This document shows, piece after piece, positions 7,342-15,134 of a stretch of DNA of 15,414 nt. The translations under genes and the position numbers were made by a program. Each line of letters opens with the position of its first letter. The first letter of the stretch is position 1. The stretch is from positions 1 to 15,414 of the forward strand of contig QIJI01000047.1 of assembly GCA_003231795.1 (NCBI GenBank), in the 5' to 3' direction. The DNA is from Gammaproteobacteria bacterium (GTDB lineage Bacteria > Pseudomonadota > Gammaproteobacteria > GCA-001735895). The notes under the pieces are model-generated. The model was given only the letters and a program-made list of their open reading frames with translations. It was not told the DNA's origin and ran no database searches.

Positions 7342-10002
7342 ATGCAGGATTTTGTAATTGGACAACGCTGGATAAGCGCGGCCGAACTCCACCTCGGACT
7401 CGGCATGGCAATCGAAATCGAGCATCGTACCGTCAGCATTGTATTTCCAGCAACCGGTGAAACGCGAATTTATGCTCGCGCTGACGCCCCCTTGACGCGA
7501 GTCAGGTTCCGCATCGGAGAATGGATCGAAACCCAGTCGGGCGATTTGCTGAAAATTCTCGCGCTGCAGGAAAATGCCGGCCTCATACTCTACCATTGTG
7601 AAAATGAACAGGGATCACTGGTCGATTTTCCCGAGGGGCGATTGAGCCATTTCCTGCAGCTCAATCAGCCTGCTGAAAGGTTACTTAACGCGCAAATCGA
7701 CCGCAACAAATGGTTTACTCTGCGTTGCAAAACCCGTGAAATCAATAATCGGTTACATCAGTCGCCGGTATACGGCCTAGCCGGTTGCCGCACCAGTTTG
7801 ATCGCGCATCAGCTTTATATCGCCCACGAAGTCTCACAACGTTACGCGCCCCGGGTATTGTTGGCCGATGAAGTTGGTCTCGGCAAAACGATTGAGGCCG
7901 GATTGATATTACATCAGCAATTGCTACTGGAACGCGCACGTCGAGTGCTGATCGTGGTGCCTGAATCGCTGATACATCAGTGGTTGGTGGAAATGCTGCG
8001 TCGATTCAACCTGATGTTCAGTATATTCGATGAAGCCCGTTTTGCCGCCGATGACGCGGATGAAGGCGAAGTTGATGATAGCGACAATCCATTCCATTGC
8101 GAGCAACTGGTCCTGTGCAGCCTCGAATTCCTGGTACAGAATCCTGTCCGTGCCGGCGAAGCTATTGAGGGAGACTGGGACCTGTTAGTGGTTGATGAAG
8201 CGCATCATTTACTGTGGACCAGCGAAGCCGCGAGCCCGGAGTACACGCTGGTCGAAAACCTGGCGCAAAACACGCTCGGATTGTTGCTTTTGACCGCGAC
8301 TCCGGAACAACTCGGAAAGGAAAGTCATTTTGCCCGGCTGCGGTTGCTGGATCCGGACCGATTTAGCGATCTCGATCATTTTTTACAACAGGAAAGTGGG
8401 TATCGGGCGTTAGCGCAGCAGGCGGAAGATTTGTTGCAGGAACCTGGGCGGGAAGCTGAGCTAGAAGATCTGCTGGATCAACACGGTACCGGGCGGGTAC
8501 TGTTTCGTAACACCCGGCATGGGGTGAAGGGATTTCCTCAAAGGGAAGTATTACCGGCTGCACTATCACCGGGGGAAGGGGACTCGTATTTCGAATGGTT
8601 GGGACAGTTTTTGCGCGAAAAGCGCGATAGCAAAGTATTGGTAATAACGGCTCTCGCCGACACGGTGCTAGATTTGGTAGCGGGGTTAAGGCAGCAATTT
8701 GGAATTAGTGCAGCTCAATTTCACCAGCATATGTCACTGCTTGAGCGGGATCGCGCTGCCGCATGGTTTTCTGATCGGGAAGACGGCGCACAGGTATTGA
8801 TTTGCTCTGAAATTGGTAGCGAAGGTCGAAACTTCCAGTTTGCGCATCACCTGGTTTTGTATGACCTGCCGCGTAATCCGGACCTGCTTGAGCAACGAAT
8901 CGGCCGACTCGACCGGATTGGACAGAACGCGGTCATCAAGATCCATGTCCCTTATCTGGTCGGAAGTGCACGACAGGTGTTATTCCGCTGGTATCACGAC
9001 GGGCTGGACGCGTTTGCGCAGACCTGTCCCGCCGGACATCAGGTATATTTGAATACGCGCCTGGAATTACAGCAATTTCTCGATGCCCCGTCCCAGCCCC
9101 TGGATGATTTCATCGATCAGACCCGGCAATTACATGATCAGCTTAACCTGGAACTACAGCAGGGTCGGGATCGACTGCTCGAAATTAATTCCTGCCGTCC
9201 ACGCGTTGCCGCAACGTTGACCGATGAAGCAATGCAAAGCGAGCGTGAATTCGATTTGTTCGGTTTCATGGAGCGAATCTACGACTGTTATGGCGTCGAT
9301 AGCGAAATTCGTGGTCCAGAACAATGGGTGATTACACCGGGGGATAACATGCTCACACCGATGCCGGGGCTAGCGGATGATGGCATGACCGTAACCTATG
9401 ATCGTAGTGCGGCGCTGGCCAACGAAGATTTACACTTTCTCAGTTGGGAACATCCTTTCGTGCGCAATGCAATGGATATGATACTGAGTAGCGAGTTCGG
9501 CAATACCGCGCTGATCGCAATCAAAAACAGTGGCGTAACAGCCGGTACTGTGATGGCTGAATGTCATTTCCTGATGGATTTCAGCGATGACCATCGTAGC
9601 CACAATGAGCGCTATTTTCCGAACTCCAGTATTCGCGTTGTGATTGATGAAGCGGGGAAAGATCATCCACAGTTACAGCTCGACGGCGCTCAGATTCAAA
9701 GGGTGGATCAGGATACGGCGATCAAGGTGGTCAAGGCACGCCAGGCCGAATTAACCCGGATGCTGGCACAGGCAGAATCGTTGGCCGAGTCTCAGGTGCC
9801 TGATTTGATTGCCGCTGCACGCGACAAAGGACATACGCTGATGGGGCACGAAGTCGATCGATTGTTGGCACTGCGAAAGGTCAACCCGGGTGTGCGCGAC
9901 GATGAAATTCAGTTTTTCCGCGAGCAGCTGGAGCAGTTTGACAATGCACTGCAACAGGCCCGTCTACGCCTTGACGCCGTGCGCATGATCGTCGCGATTT
10001 AA
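7342..10002 (+). CDS. rapA: RNA polymerase-associated ATPase RapA (SWI2/SNF2 family)
   Basis: RapA binds RNA polymerase and uses ATP hydrolysis to release stalled post-termination complexes. The 886-residue product has the Tudor-like N-terminal region (FVIGQRWISAAELHLGLG through about residue 110), then the two RecA lobes. Walker A ADEVGLGKT is at 175-183, the DEAH box VVDEAHHLLW at 285-288, LLTATPEQLG near 318, and lobe 2 motif VI EQRIGRLDRIGQ near 517-528. A long C-terminal region ends RLDAVRMIV, matching the E. coli terminus. The start ATG has AGGA six bases upstream; TTG three bases earlier is less likely. It is about 80 residues shorter than E. coli RapA (968), mostly because the stretch between GVKGFPQRE and KVLVIT is reduced. 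All catalytic motifs are intact. Confidence 0.96.
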   Translation: MQDFVIGQRWISAAELHLGLGMAIEIEHRTVSIVFPATGETRIYARADAPLTRVRFRIGEWIETQSGDLLKILALQENAGLILYHCENEQGSLVDFPEGRLSHFLQLNQPAERLLNAQIDRNKWFTLRCKTREINNRLHQSPVYGLAGCRTSLIAHQLYIAHEVSQRYAPRVLLADEVGLGKTIEAGLILHQQLLLERARRVLIVVPESLIHQWLVEMLRRFNLMFSIFDEARFAADDADEGEVDDSDNPFHCEQLVLCSLEFLVQNPVRAGEAIEGDWDLLVVDEAHHLLWTSEAASPEYTLVENLAQNTLGLLLLTATPEQLGKESHFARLRLLDPDRFSDLDHFLQQESGYRALAQQAEDLLQEPGREAELEDLLDQHGTGRVLFRNTRHGVKGFPQREVLPAALSPGEGDSYFEWLGQFLREKRDSKVLVITALADTVLDLVAGLRQQFGISAAQFHQHMSLLERDRAAAWFSDREDGAQVLICSEIGSEGRNFQFAHHLVLYDLPRNPDLLEQRIGRLDRIGQNAVIKIHVPYLVGSARQVLFRWYHDGLDAFAQTCPAGHQVYLNTRLELQQFLDAPSQPLDDFIDQTRQLHDQLNLELQQGRDRLLEINSCRPRVAATLTDEAMQSEREFDLFGFMERIYDCYGVDSEIRGPEQWVITPGDNMLTPMPGLADDGMTVTYDRSAALANEDLHFLSWEHPFVRNAMDMILSSEFGNTALIAIKNSGVTAGTVMAECHFLMDFSDDHRSHNERYFPNSSIRVVIDEAGKDHPQLQLDGAQIQRVDQDTAIKVVKARQAELTRMLAQAESLAESQVPDLIAAARDKGHTLMGHEVDRLLALRKVNPGVRDDEIQFFREQLEQFDNALQQARLRLDAVRMIVAI

Positions 10003-10013
10003 GCACCCTGCCG

Positions 10014-10130
10014 GTGTCATCCCCGCGCTATTACTCCGTCATCCCCGCGCAGGCGGGGACCTTACTAAGGAGGCGCGTTGTAAGATTCCCGCCTGCGCGG
10101 GAAAGACGGGGGTATGCGCGGGAAAGACGT
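10014..10130. repeat. REP/BIME-like array of GC-rich palindromes after rapA
   Basis: Two full palindromic units lie in opposite orientation: 10037-10061 with stem CCCCGC/GCGGGG (10043-10048 and 10053-10058, loop GCAG), and 10084-10107 with CCCGC-type arms around CTGC. Each is flanked on its outer side by a half unit (10015-10028, GTCATCCCCGCGCT; and 10116-10128, GCGCGGGAAAGAC). The array is therefore roughly mirror-symmetric about 10071. The GTCATCCCCGC...GCGGGGAC motif is a familiar type of proteobacterial interspersed repeat. It sits between rapA and the next promoter and could terminate rapA transcripts or protect their 3' ends. Confidence 0.8.
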
Positions 10131-10169
10131 AAATACTGTTTGAAATGGGCTCCGGTTACATAAATTTTA

Positions 10170-10198
10170 TTGACATCCATACCGGTTGGTATTATACA
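10170..10198 (+). promoter_or_regulatory. Strong sigma70 promoter of the TetR-exporter operon
   Basis: A perfect -35 TTGACA (10170-10175) is followed after exactly 17 bases by TATACA (10193-10198), a 4/6 match to the -10 consensus. Transcription would begin near 10205, some 21 bases before the chosen repressor start. The spacer and the start region are occupied by the two operators. Confidence 0.75.
10175..10196. promoter_or_regulatory. Operator O1 (predicted TetR-family binding site)
   Basis: The core ATACC-GGTT-GGTAT (10179-10192) is a palindrome centred at 10185.5, with an extra ATCC flank matching O2 on the left. It fills the spacer between the -35 and -10 hexamers, so a bound dimer would block RNA polymerase. 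Its centre is 23 bp from that of O2, about two helical turns, so both sites face the same side of the DNA. Confidence 0.7.
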
Positions 10199-10219
10199 TC
10201 CATACCAAATGGTATGGAT
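10198..10219. promoter_or_regulatory. Operator O2 (predicted TetR-family binding site)
   Basis: This is a 22-base palindrome with nine-base arms, ATCCATACC and GGTATGGAT, around AAAT, centred at 10208.5. It starts at the last base of the -10 hexamer and covers the predicted transcription start. It shares ATCCATACC and GGTAT with O1. The position immediately ahead of a tetR-type gene makes autorepression the natural reading. Confidence 0.75.
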
Positions 10220-10225
10220 GAACCC

Positions 10226-10879
10226 ATGAACGATTTAAGCGATAACGATGTTTACTGGTGGCGGCCTCTCGAAGAAACCGAACTGGATACCCGTGGCCAA
10301 CTATTGTTTGCGGCTTACAAGGAAATTCATGTCAATGGCTTTCAGTCTGCCAGCCTGAGCAATATTCTGGCCCGTACCGGCGTCACCAAGGGCGCACTGT
10401 ATCACCATTTTCCCAACAAGCTGGAACTCGGTTACGCGGTCGTGGACGAAGTTATTGCCCAACGTATTCATTTGAACTTTATCCAGCCACTGGAACATTT
10501 TGGTGATCCCATCGATGGGTTTATCGCATTTATCCAGGGTGCAGGGGATGCATTTTCGATGACCGATATCGAACTCGGATGCCCGCTATCCGTGCTAGCC
10601 CAGGAAATGGCCCCAATCGACGAGGGTTTTAGAACTCGACTGGCCGCCATTTATGAAAAATGGCATCAATCGATCGCCGATGTATTGATTCAAGCCAGGC
10701 AAAATGGATTGATTATCGATGAAGTCGATCCCTACACCATGGCCGTCACAATGGCTGCAATTTTGGAAGGTAGTCTGAGTGCTGCGAAGGTTTCACGGAA
10801 TCTCGACAAGCTATATCACTGCGGCGCAGGGCTGACCCAATTTTTAAATCTAATTAGAACCCAACCAGGAAACCAATAA
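10226..10879 (+). CDS. TetR/AcrR-family transcriptional repressor
   Basis: A ligand-responsive DNA-binding dimer is expected. The 217-residue product has a typical TetR N-terminal helix-turn-helix: TRGQLLFAAYKEIHVNGFQSASLSNILARTGVTKGALYHHFPNKLELGYAVVDEV at about residues 22-76, with GALYHHF the recognition-helix signature. It is followed by a helical ligand-binding domain. I chose ATG 10226, which has GGATG some eight bases upstream and lies downstream of the predicted transcription start. ATG 10214 sits inside operator O2 without a ribosome-binding site, and the longer frame from 10145 begins upstream of the promoter. Its stop overlaps the exporter start (TAATG), so the two are translationally coupled. 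It probably represses its own operon and is released by a substrate of the exporter. The ligand is unknown. Confidence 0.92.
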   Translation: MNDLSDNDVYWWRPLEETELDTRGQLLFAAYKEIHVNGFQSASLSNILARTGVTKGALYHHFPNKLELGYAVVDEVIAQRIHLNFIQPLEHFGDPIDGFIAFIQGAGDAFSMTDIELGCPLSVLAQEMAPIDEGFRTRLAAIYEKWHQSIADVLIQARQNGLIIDEVDPYTMAVTMAAILEGSLSAAKVSRNLDKLYHCGAGLTQFLNLIRTQPGNQ

Positions 10880-13176
10880 TGGCAAAGCGATACGCGGAAT
10901 TTATCCTGCGCAACAAAATTACCACCGTCATTCTGTCGCTTGTCTGGATTATGGCGATGGCTGTCGGTGCACAATACCTGACTTTTACCAATGATTACCG
11001 TGTATTTTTTGGCGATGACAATCCGCAGTTGGTGGCCTTTGAAAACCTGCAGGACACATACTCCAAAAACGATAATGTCATGTTTGTACTGGTGCCCGAA
11101 GATAACCAGGTATTCACTCGTGACACTCTGATTGCAGTAGCCTGGTTAACTGAACGCGCCTGGGAAACACCTTACTCGACCCGCGTTGAAAGCCTGAGTA
11201 ACTATCAGAATACTTCGGCCGAGGGAGATGACCTGCTGGTCGAAGATCTTGCCTACGAACCTGAAAACCTGAATAAAGCCGATTTATTGCGAATTCGCGA
11301 AATCGCATTGAATGAGCCGGTACTGGTCAATCGCCTGGTTTCGCCGCGAGCGCATGTCACCGGAGTCAATATCACAATTGAACTACCGGGCATCGATCAG
11401 ACGGTCGAAAATCCGCAAGTAATTACCTTTGTGCGCGCGCTGAAAGCCGAGTTCATGCAGACATTTCCTGCTATCGACGTAAAGCTGACCGGCATTACGA
11501 TGATGAATCAGGCTTTCCCTGAAGCCAGCCAATACGATATGTCGACCCTGTTCCCGTTGATGTTGCTGCTGTTTATGGTAGTACTGTATTTCTGGGTTCG
11601 AGGGTTTGCCGGCACCATCACCACCTTCTTCGTCATCATTTTTTCGATCATGGGCGCGATGGGTATGGCGGGCTGGCTCGGCATTGCACTGACCCCTCCG
11701 TCGTTTTCTGCAGTCATGATCATTCCTACCATGGCGATTGCCGATAGTGTTCATGTATTGATGAATTACATTCAGGCGCGGCAAAAGGGTGAAGCGCGCG
11801 AGGCTTCGATGATCGACAGCATTCGGATCAATCTGCAACCTGTGTTCCTGACCAGCATCACTACCGCGATCGGATTTATGAGTATGAATTTTTCCGATGC
11901 GCCGCCTTTTCGTGACCTCGGTAATATTGTCGCAATGGGCGTGATGGTTGCCTTTGTCCTGAGTGTCACCTTCCTGCCGGCCGCGATGATGCTGATGCCG
12001 GGTAGGCAGCAGGTTAAAGAGACAGCTTCCAACCGGATGATGCAAAATCTGGCCGAATTCGTCATTAGACGCCGTGGCAAGCTACTGGTCGGGATGGGAC
12101 TGGCCAGCATATTGCTGATTTCGTTTATACCCAAAAACGAATTGAACGATGACTTCGTCAAATATTTCTCCGAGCGAATCGAATTCCGCCGCGATGCAGA
12201 TTTCGCATCGGCTAACCTGAGTGGTCTCTACCTGGTCGACTATTCGCTCGAATCGGGCATTGATGGCGGTGTCAGCGATCCCGAATTTCAGCAGAACGTT
12301 GAAAACTTCGCCAACTGGTATCGCGACCAGGCAGAAGTTATCCACGTCAACGTCATTACCGATACCTTCAAAAGGCTCAACAAGAGCATGCACGGGGACG
12401 ACCCGGCCTGGTACCGGCTCCCCGAAGAACGTGAACTGGCGGCGCAATATCTGCTGTTGTATGAAATGTCATTGCCCTATGGCCTCGATCTCAACAATCA
12501 GTTGAATATCGATAAATCGGCCACCCGGATGACGGTGATGTTATACAACATGACCACCAAAACGGTGCTCGCACTGGAGAAACGTGCGCAGCAATGGTTA
12601 CGTGACAATTCACCGGTCAGTATGCAAAAAGAGGGTGCCAGTCCTACCATCATGTTCAGTAATATCGGTGAACGAAATATTAAAAGTATGCTGCTGGGCA
12701 CGACGGTGGCATTGGTTCTGATTTCGATCATCCTTATTTTCGCGTTGAAATCGATCAAAATCGGAATGCTGAGCCTGATACCAAACCTGATACCTGCCGC
12801 GCTTGCTTTCGGCGCCTGGGGTATTGCGGTGGGGCAGATCGGGTTGGCCCTGTCGGTCGTGACTGGCATGACGCTCGGTATCGTGGTAGACGACACGGTG
12901 CATTTTCTGAGCAAGTACCTGCGTGCAAGACGTGAAAAAGGTCTCGATGCCCAGGACGCGGTACGTTATGCGTTTAATACGGTCGGGCTCGCACTGGTAG
13001 TCACTTCGATGGTGTTGATTGCCGGATTCACGGTACTGACCTTTTCTGCATTTGCGTTGAATTCCAATATGGCGTTTATGACCGCAGTCACGATTGTGTT
13101 TGCGATCGTTGCCGACTTTTTACTATTACCCCCGCTGTTAATGGCCCTCGATGGCAAGGACAAAGACAATGATTAA
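10879..13176 (+). CDS. RND/MMPL-family exporter (12 TM, HAE3-like)
   Basis: Predicted inner-membrane, proton-driven exporter of the RND superfamily (predicted-exporter group COG1033). The 765 residues show the RND duplication. TM1 at about 14-33 is followed by a large periplasmic domain (34-220) and TM2-6 (about 222-373). TM7 (402-418) is followed by a second periplasmic domain (419-600) and TM8-12 (about 603-756). Acidic residues sit in the central helices TM4 (IADSVHVLMN, D289) and TM10 (GIVVDDTVHFL, D671/D672), where RND pumps carry their proton-relay residues. It is shorter than drug-efflux RND pumps (about 1000-1050) and similar in length to the lipid-exporting HpnN/MmpL-like class. No membrane-fusion protein is adjacent. 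It starts within the repressor stop (TAATG), with AGGA upstream, and overlaps the next gene by eight bases. The substrate is inferred to be lipid-like. Confidence 0.9.
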   Translation: MAKRYAEFILRNKITTVILSLVWIMAMAVGAQYLTFTNDYRVFFGDDNPQLVAFENLQDTYSKNDNVMFVLVPEDNQVFTRDTLIAVAWLTERAWETPYSTRVESLSNYQNTSAEGDDLLVEDLAYEPENLNKADLLRIREIALNEPVLVNRLVSPRAHVTGVNITIELPGIDQTVENPQVITFVRALKAEFMQTFPAIDVKLTGITMMNQAFPEASQYDMSTLFPLMLLLFMVVLYFWVRGFAGTITTFFVIIFSIMGAMGMAGWLGIALTPPSFSAVMIIPTMAIADSVHVLMNYIQARQKGEAREASMIDSIRINLQPVFLTSITTAIGFMSMNFSDAPPFRDLGNIVAMGVMVAFVLSVTFLPAAMMLMPGRQQVKETASNRMMQNLAEFVIRRRGKLLVGMGLASILLISFIPKNELNDDFVKYFSERIEFRRDADFASANLSGLYLVDYSLESGIDGGVSDPEFQQNVENFANWYRDQAEVIHVNVITDTFKRLNKSMHGDDPAWYRLPEERELAAQYLLLYEMSLPYGLDLNNQLNIDKSATRMTVMLYNMTTKTVLALEKRAQQWLRDNSPVSMQKEGASPTIMFSNIGERNIKSMLLGTTVALVLISIILIFALKSIKIGMLSLIPNLIPAALAFGAWGIAVGQIGLALSVVTGMTLGIVVDDTVHFLSKYLRARREKGLDAQDAVRYAFNTVGLALVVTSMVLIAGFTVLTFSAFALNSNMAFMTAVTIVFAIVADFLLLPPLLMALDGKDKDND

Positions 13177-13951
13177 AATAGTTACTTTTATGGTCGTGAT
13201 GTTAACGATCCCGGGATTGAGTCAGGCGCAGACAGCCGCAGAAAAAGGACTCGAAATTGCGCAAGCGGCAAAAGCCTACGACAAGGGGTTTACCGATTTC
13301 ACCGCCGACATGGTGATGACACTTAAAAATAAATCGGGCGATACTTCAACCCGCGTGATTCGGATGCATACGCTTGAAGTGGAGAATGACGGTGATAAAA
13401 CTCTGTCTGTGTTTGATCAGCCGGCTGATGTCAAAGGCACCAAAATGCTGACCTATACCCACGGACTCGAGCCGGATGATCAATGGCTTTACCTGCCCGC
13501 ACTGAAAAAAGTCAAACGCATCAGTTCGCGCAACAAGTCCGGTCCGTTCATGGGCTCAACCTTTGCCTTCGAAGACCTCGGCTCGCAGGAAGTGGAAAAA
13601 TACACCTACCTGTACCTGCGCGATGAAGCGTGTGCCGAATGGACTTGTTTTGTGGTCGAGCGTTACCCTGCTTACAAACATTCTGGCTATACCCGTCAGG
13701 TTGTCTGGATCGACAGAGAAGGTTACCGTCTGGTCAAAAGTGAATTTTATGATCGCAAAAAGTCATTGCTTAAGACCCTGGTAGCGAGCGATTTTCAGCA
13801 ATTCCTGGGTCATTACTGGCGCCCCGGCAAGATGAATATGGTAAACCACCAAAACGGCAAGAGCACTTTACTGGAATGGAAAAACTATCAGTTCAAAACC
13901 GGCCTGACCGAGCGTGATTTTCGTTCTCAATCGTTGAAGCGTATTCAGTAA
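13169..13951 (+). CDS. Periplasmic LolA-like protein (outer membrane lipoprotein-sorting family)
   Basis: The 260-residue precursor begins with a signal peptide (MIKIVTFMVVMLTIPGLSQA, likely cut before QTAAEKG), with no lipobox cysteine, so a soluble periplasmic protein is expected. The block DQWLYLPALKKVKRISSRNKSGPFMGSTFAFEDL (about residues 106-139) is the hallmark of the LolA-like family of COG2834 / PF17131, whose fold is a half-barrel with a hydrophobic cavity. Genes of this family regularly neighbour MMPL-type RND exporters. The start is ATG 13169 (AAGGA upstream), overlapping the exporter by eight bases; the frame extends further upstream but would spoil the signal peptide. It is inferred to pass the exporter's hydrophobic substrate across the periplasm. 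It is not LolA itself, since this is a separate family outside the lol operon. Confidence 0.9.
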   Translation: MIKIVTFMVVMLTIPGLSQAQTAAEKGLEIAQAAKAYDKGFTDFTADMVMTLKNKSGDTSTRVIRMHTLEVENDGDKTLSVFDQPADVKGTKMLTYTHGLEPDDQWLYLPALKKVKRISSRNKSGPFMGSTFAFEDLGSQEVEKYTYLYLRDEACAEWTCFVVERYPAYKHSGYTRQVVWIDREGYRLVKSEFYDRKKSLLKTLVASDFQQFLGHYWRPGKMNMVNHQNGKSTLLEWKNYQFKTGLTERDFRSQSLKRIQ

Positions 13952-13952
13952 A

Positions 13953-15134
13953 ATGCGACGCCTACTACTCTGTTTTGGCCTTGCGCTGGTATCGAGTCAG
14001 GCGGTCGCCGATTTTTCCGGAAACATAGCGCTGGAAAGCCAGTCCTTCTTCGAGTCGACCCGGTTTGACGATCAACTGGACAACAACCTGACCCTGTCTG
14101 CCAAACCCAAATGGAGTGGCGAGTGGGGCGGTGGCGATGATCTGTGGAGCGTAGAACTGTTTGCGCGCGCCGATAACAAGGATGACGAACGCAATCGCGG
14201 GGATGTCCGTGAACTCCTATGGCTGCATCTCGATGGCGATAACGAGTGGCGTGTTGGAATTAACACGATGTTCTGGGGTGTGACTGAGTCTCGACACCTG
14301 GTCGATGTTATTAACCAGATAGATCAGGTCGAAGGCATTGATGGTGAAGAGAAACTGGGCCAGCCGATGATACACCTGAAGCGTTACCAGGACTGGGGGG
14401 TACTGGATTTTCTGATACTACCCGGTTTCAGGGAGCGTACATTCCAGTCAGTCGAGGGTCGATTGCGAGCACCGCTGGTGGTTGATACCGATCAGGCGGT
14501 GTATGAATCGTCTGATGAAGATCAGCATGTCGATTTTGCGATACGGTTTTCGCAGACCTATGGTGATCTGGATCTGGGATTATCCTGGTTCGATGGAACC
14601 AGTAGAGACCCGGTACTGGTGGCAGGCAGCGATAGCGATGGAAATCCGGTACTGGTCCCATTGTATGAACAGATGACCCAGTTCGGAGTCGACGCGCAGT
14701 TAATTTACGAAGACTGGATCTGGCGGCTCGAGATGATTCATCGTGAAGCCGATTCAAACGATTTCAATGCTTACACCGCAGGCTTTGAATATACTTTTTA
14801 TGCGATTCTGGATAGCGAGACTGATCTGGGTGTACTGCTTGAGTATTCGTATGACGATCGAGCTGAGGGCGATCGTGGCGTATTCGATCGCGATGTGTTT
14901 CTAGGCGGGCGATTTGCGTTTAACGATGTGCAATCGAGTGAAATCCTGGCCGGCTTTGTGATCGATACCAATTACGCTAGTCAATCCTTCCGCGTGGAGG
15001 GTAACCGGCGTTTCGGAGATAGCTGGAAAGGCACATTGGAACTACAAACTTTCACCAGTATCGACAGTGAAGATCCGCTCATTGCCCTCGAACAGGACGA
15101 TCATCTACTACTGGAAATAGCATATTACTTTTAA
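13953..15134 (+). CDS. Predicted outer-membrane beta-barrel protein
   Basis: I do not recognise a named family. The 393-residue precursor has a signal peptide (MRRLLLCFGLALVSSQAVA, cut before DFSGN). The rest is rich in alternating polar/aromatic strands (WSVELFARAD, WRLEMIHREA, TLELQTFTS) with acidic, glycine-rich turns. It ends LLLEIAYYF; a C-terminal Phe after alternating hydrophobics is the usual Bam recognition signal of outer-membrane barrels. The protein is strongly acidic. It starts one base after the LolA-like stop, so it belongs to the same operon. By position it would be the outer-membrane end of the exporter pathway. The DUF1302/DUF1329/RND operons known in other proteobacteria are arranged similarly, but I cannot assign it to DUF1302. 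Its stop codon overlaps the stop of the convergent HiPIP gene. Confidence 0.8.
   Translation: MRRLLLCFGLALVSSQAVADFSGNIALESQSFFESTRFDDQLDNNLTLSAKPKWSGEWGGGDDLWSVELFARADNKDDERNRGDVRELLWLHLDGDNEWRVGINTMFWGVTESRHLVDVINQIDQVEGIDGEEKLGQPMIHLKRYQDWGVLDFLILPGFRERTFQSVEGRLRAPLVVDTDQAVYESSDEDQHVDFAIRFSQTYGDLDLGLSWFDGTSRDPVLVAGSDSDGNPVLVPLYEQMTQFGVDAQLIYEDWIWRLEMIHREADSNDFNAYTAGFEYTFYAILDSETDLGVLLEYSYDDRAEGDRGVFDRDVFLGGRFAFNDVQSSEILAGFVIDTNYASQSFRVEGNRRFGDSWKGTLELQTFTSIDSEDPLIALEQDDHLLLEIAYYF

Noticed and set aside
10014..10130. CRISPR array
   Set aside because: The repeats are inverted rather than direct, irregularly spaced and few, with no cas genes; they fit REP-like palindromes.
10145..10225. N-terminal extension of the TetR repressor from 10145
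   Set aside because: It begins upstream of the predicted -35 and runs through the promoter and both operators; there is no ribosome-binding site and TetR proteins do not need this extension.
11383..12045. 220-codon minus-strand ORF inside the RND gene
   Set aside because: It is antisense to a clearly conserved membrane protein, with a His/Arg/Asn-rich composition typical of a shadow frame and no family motif.
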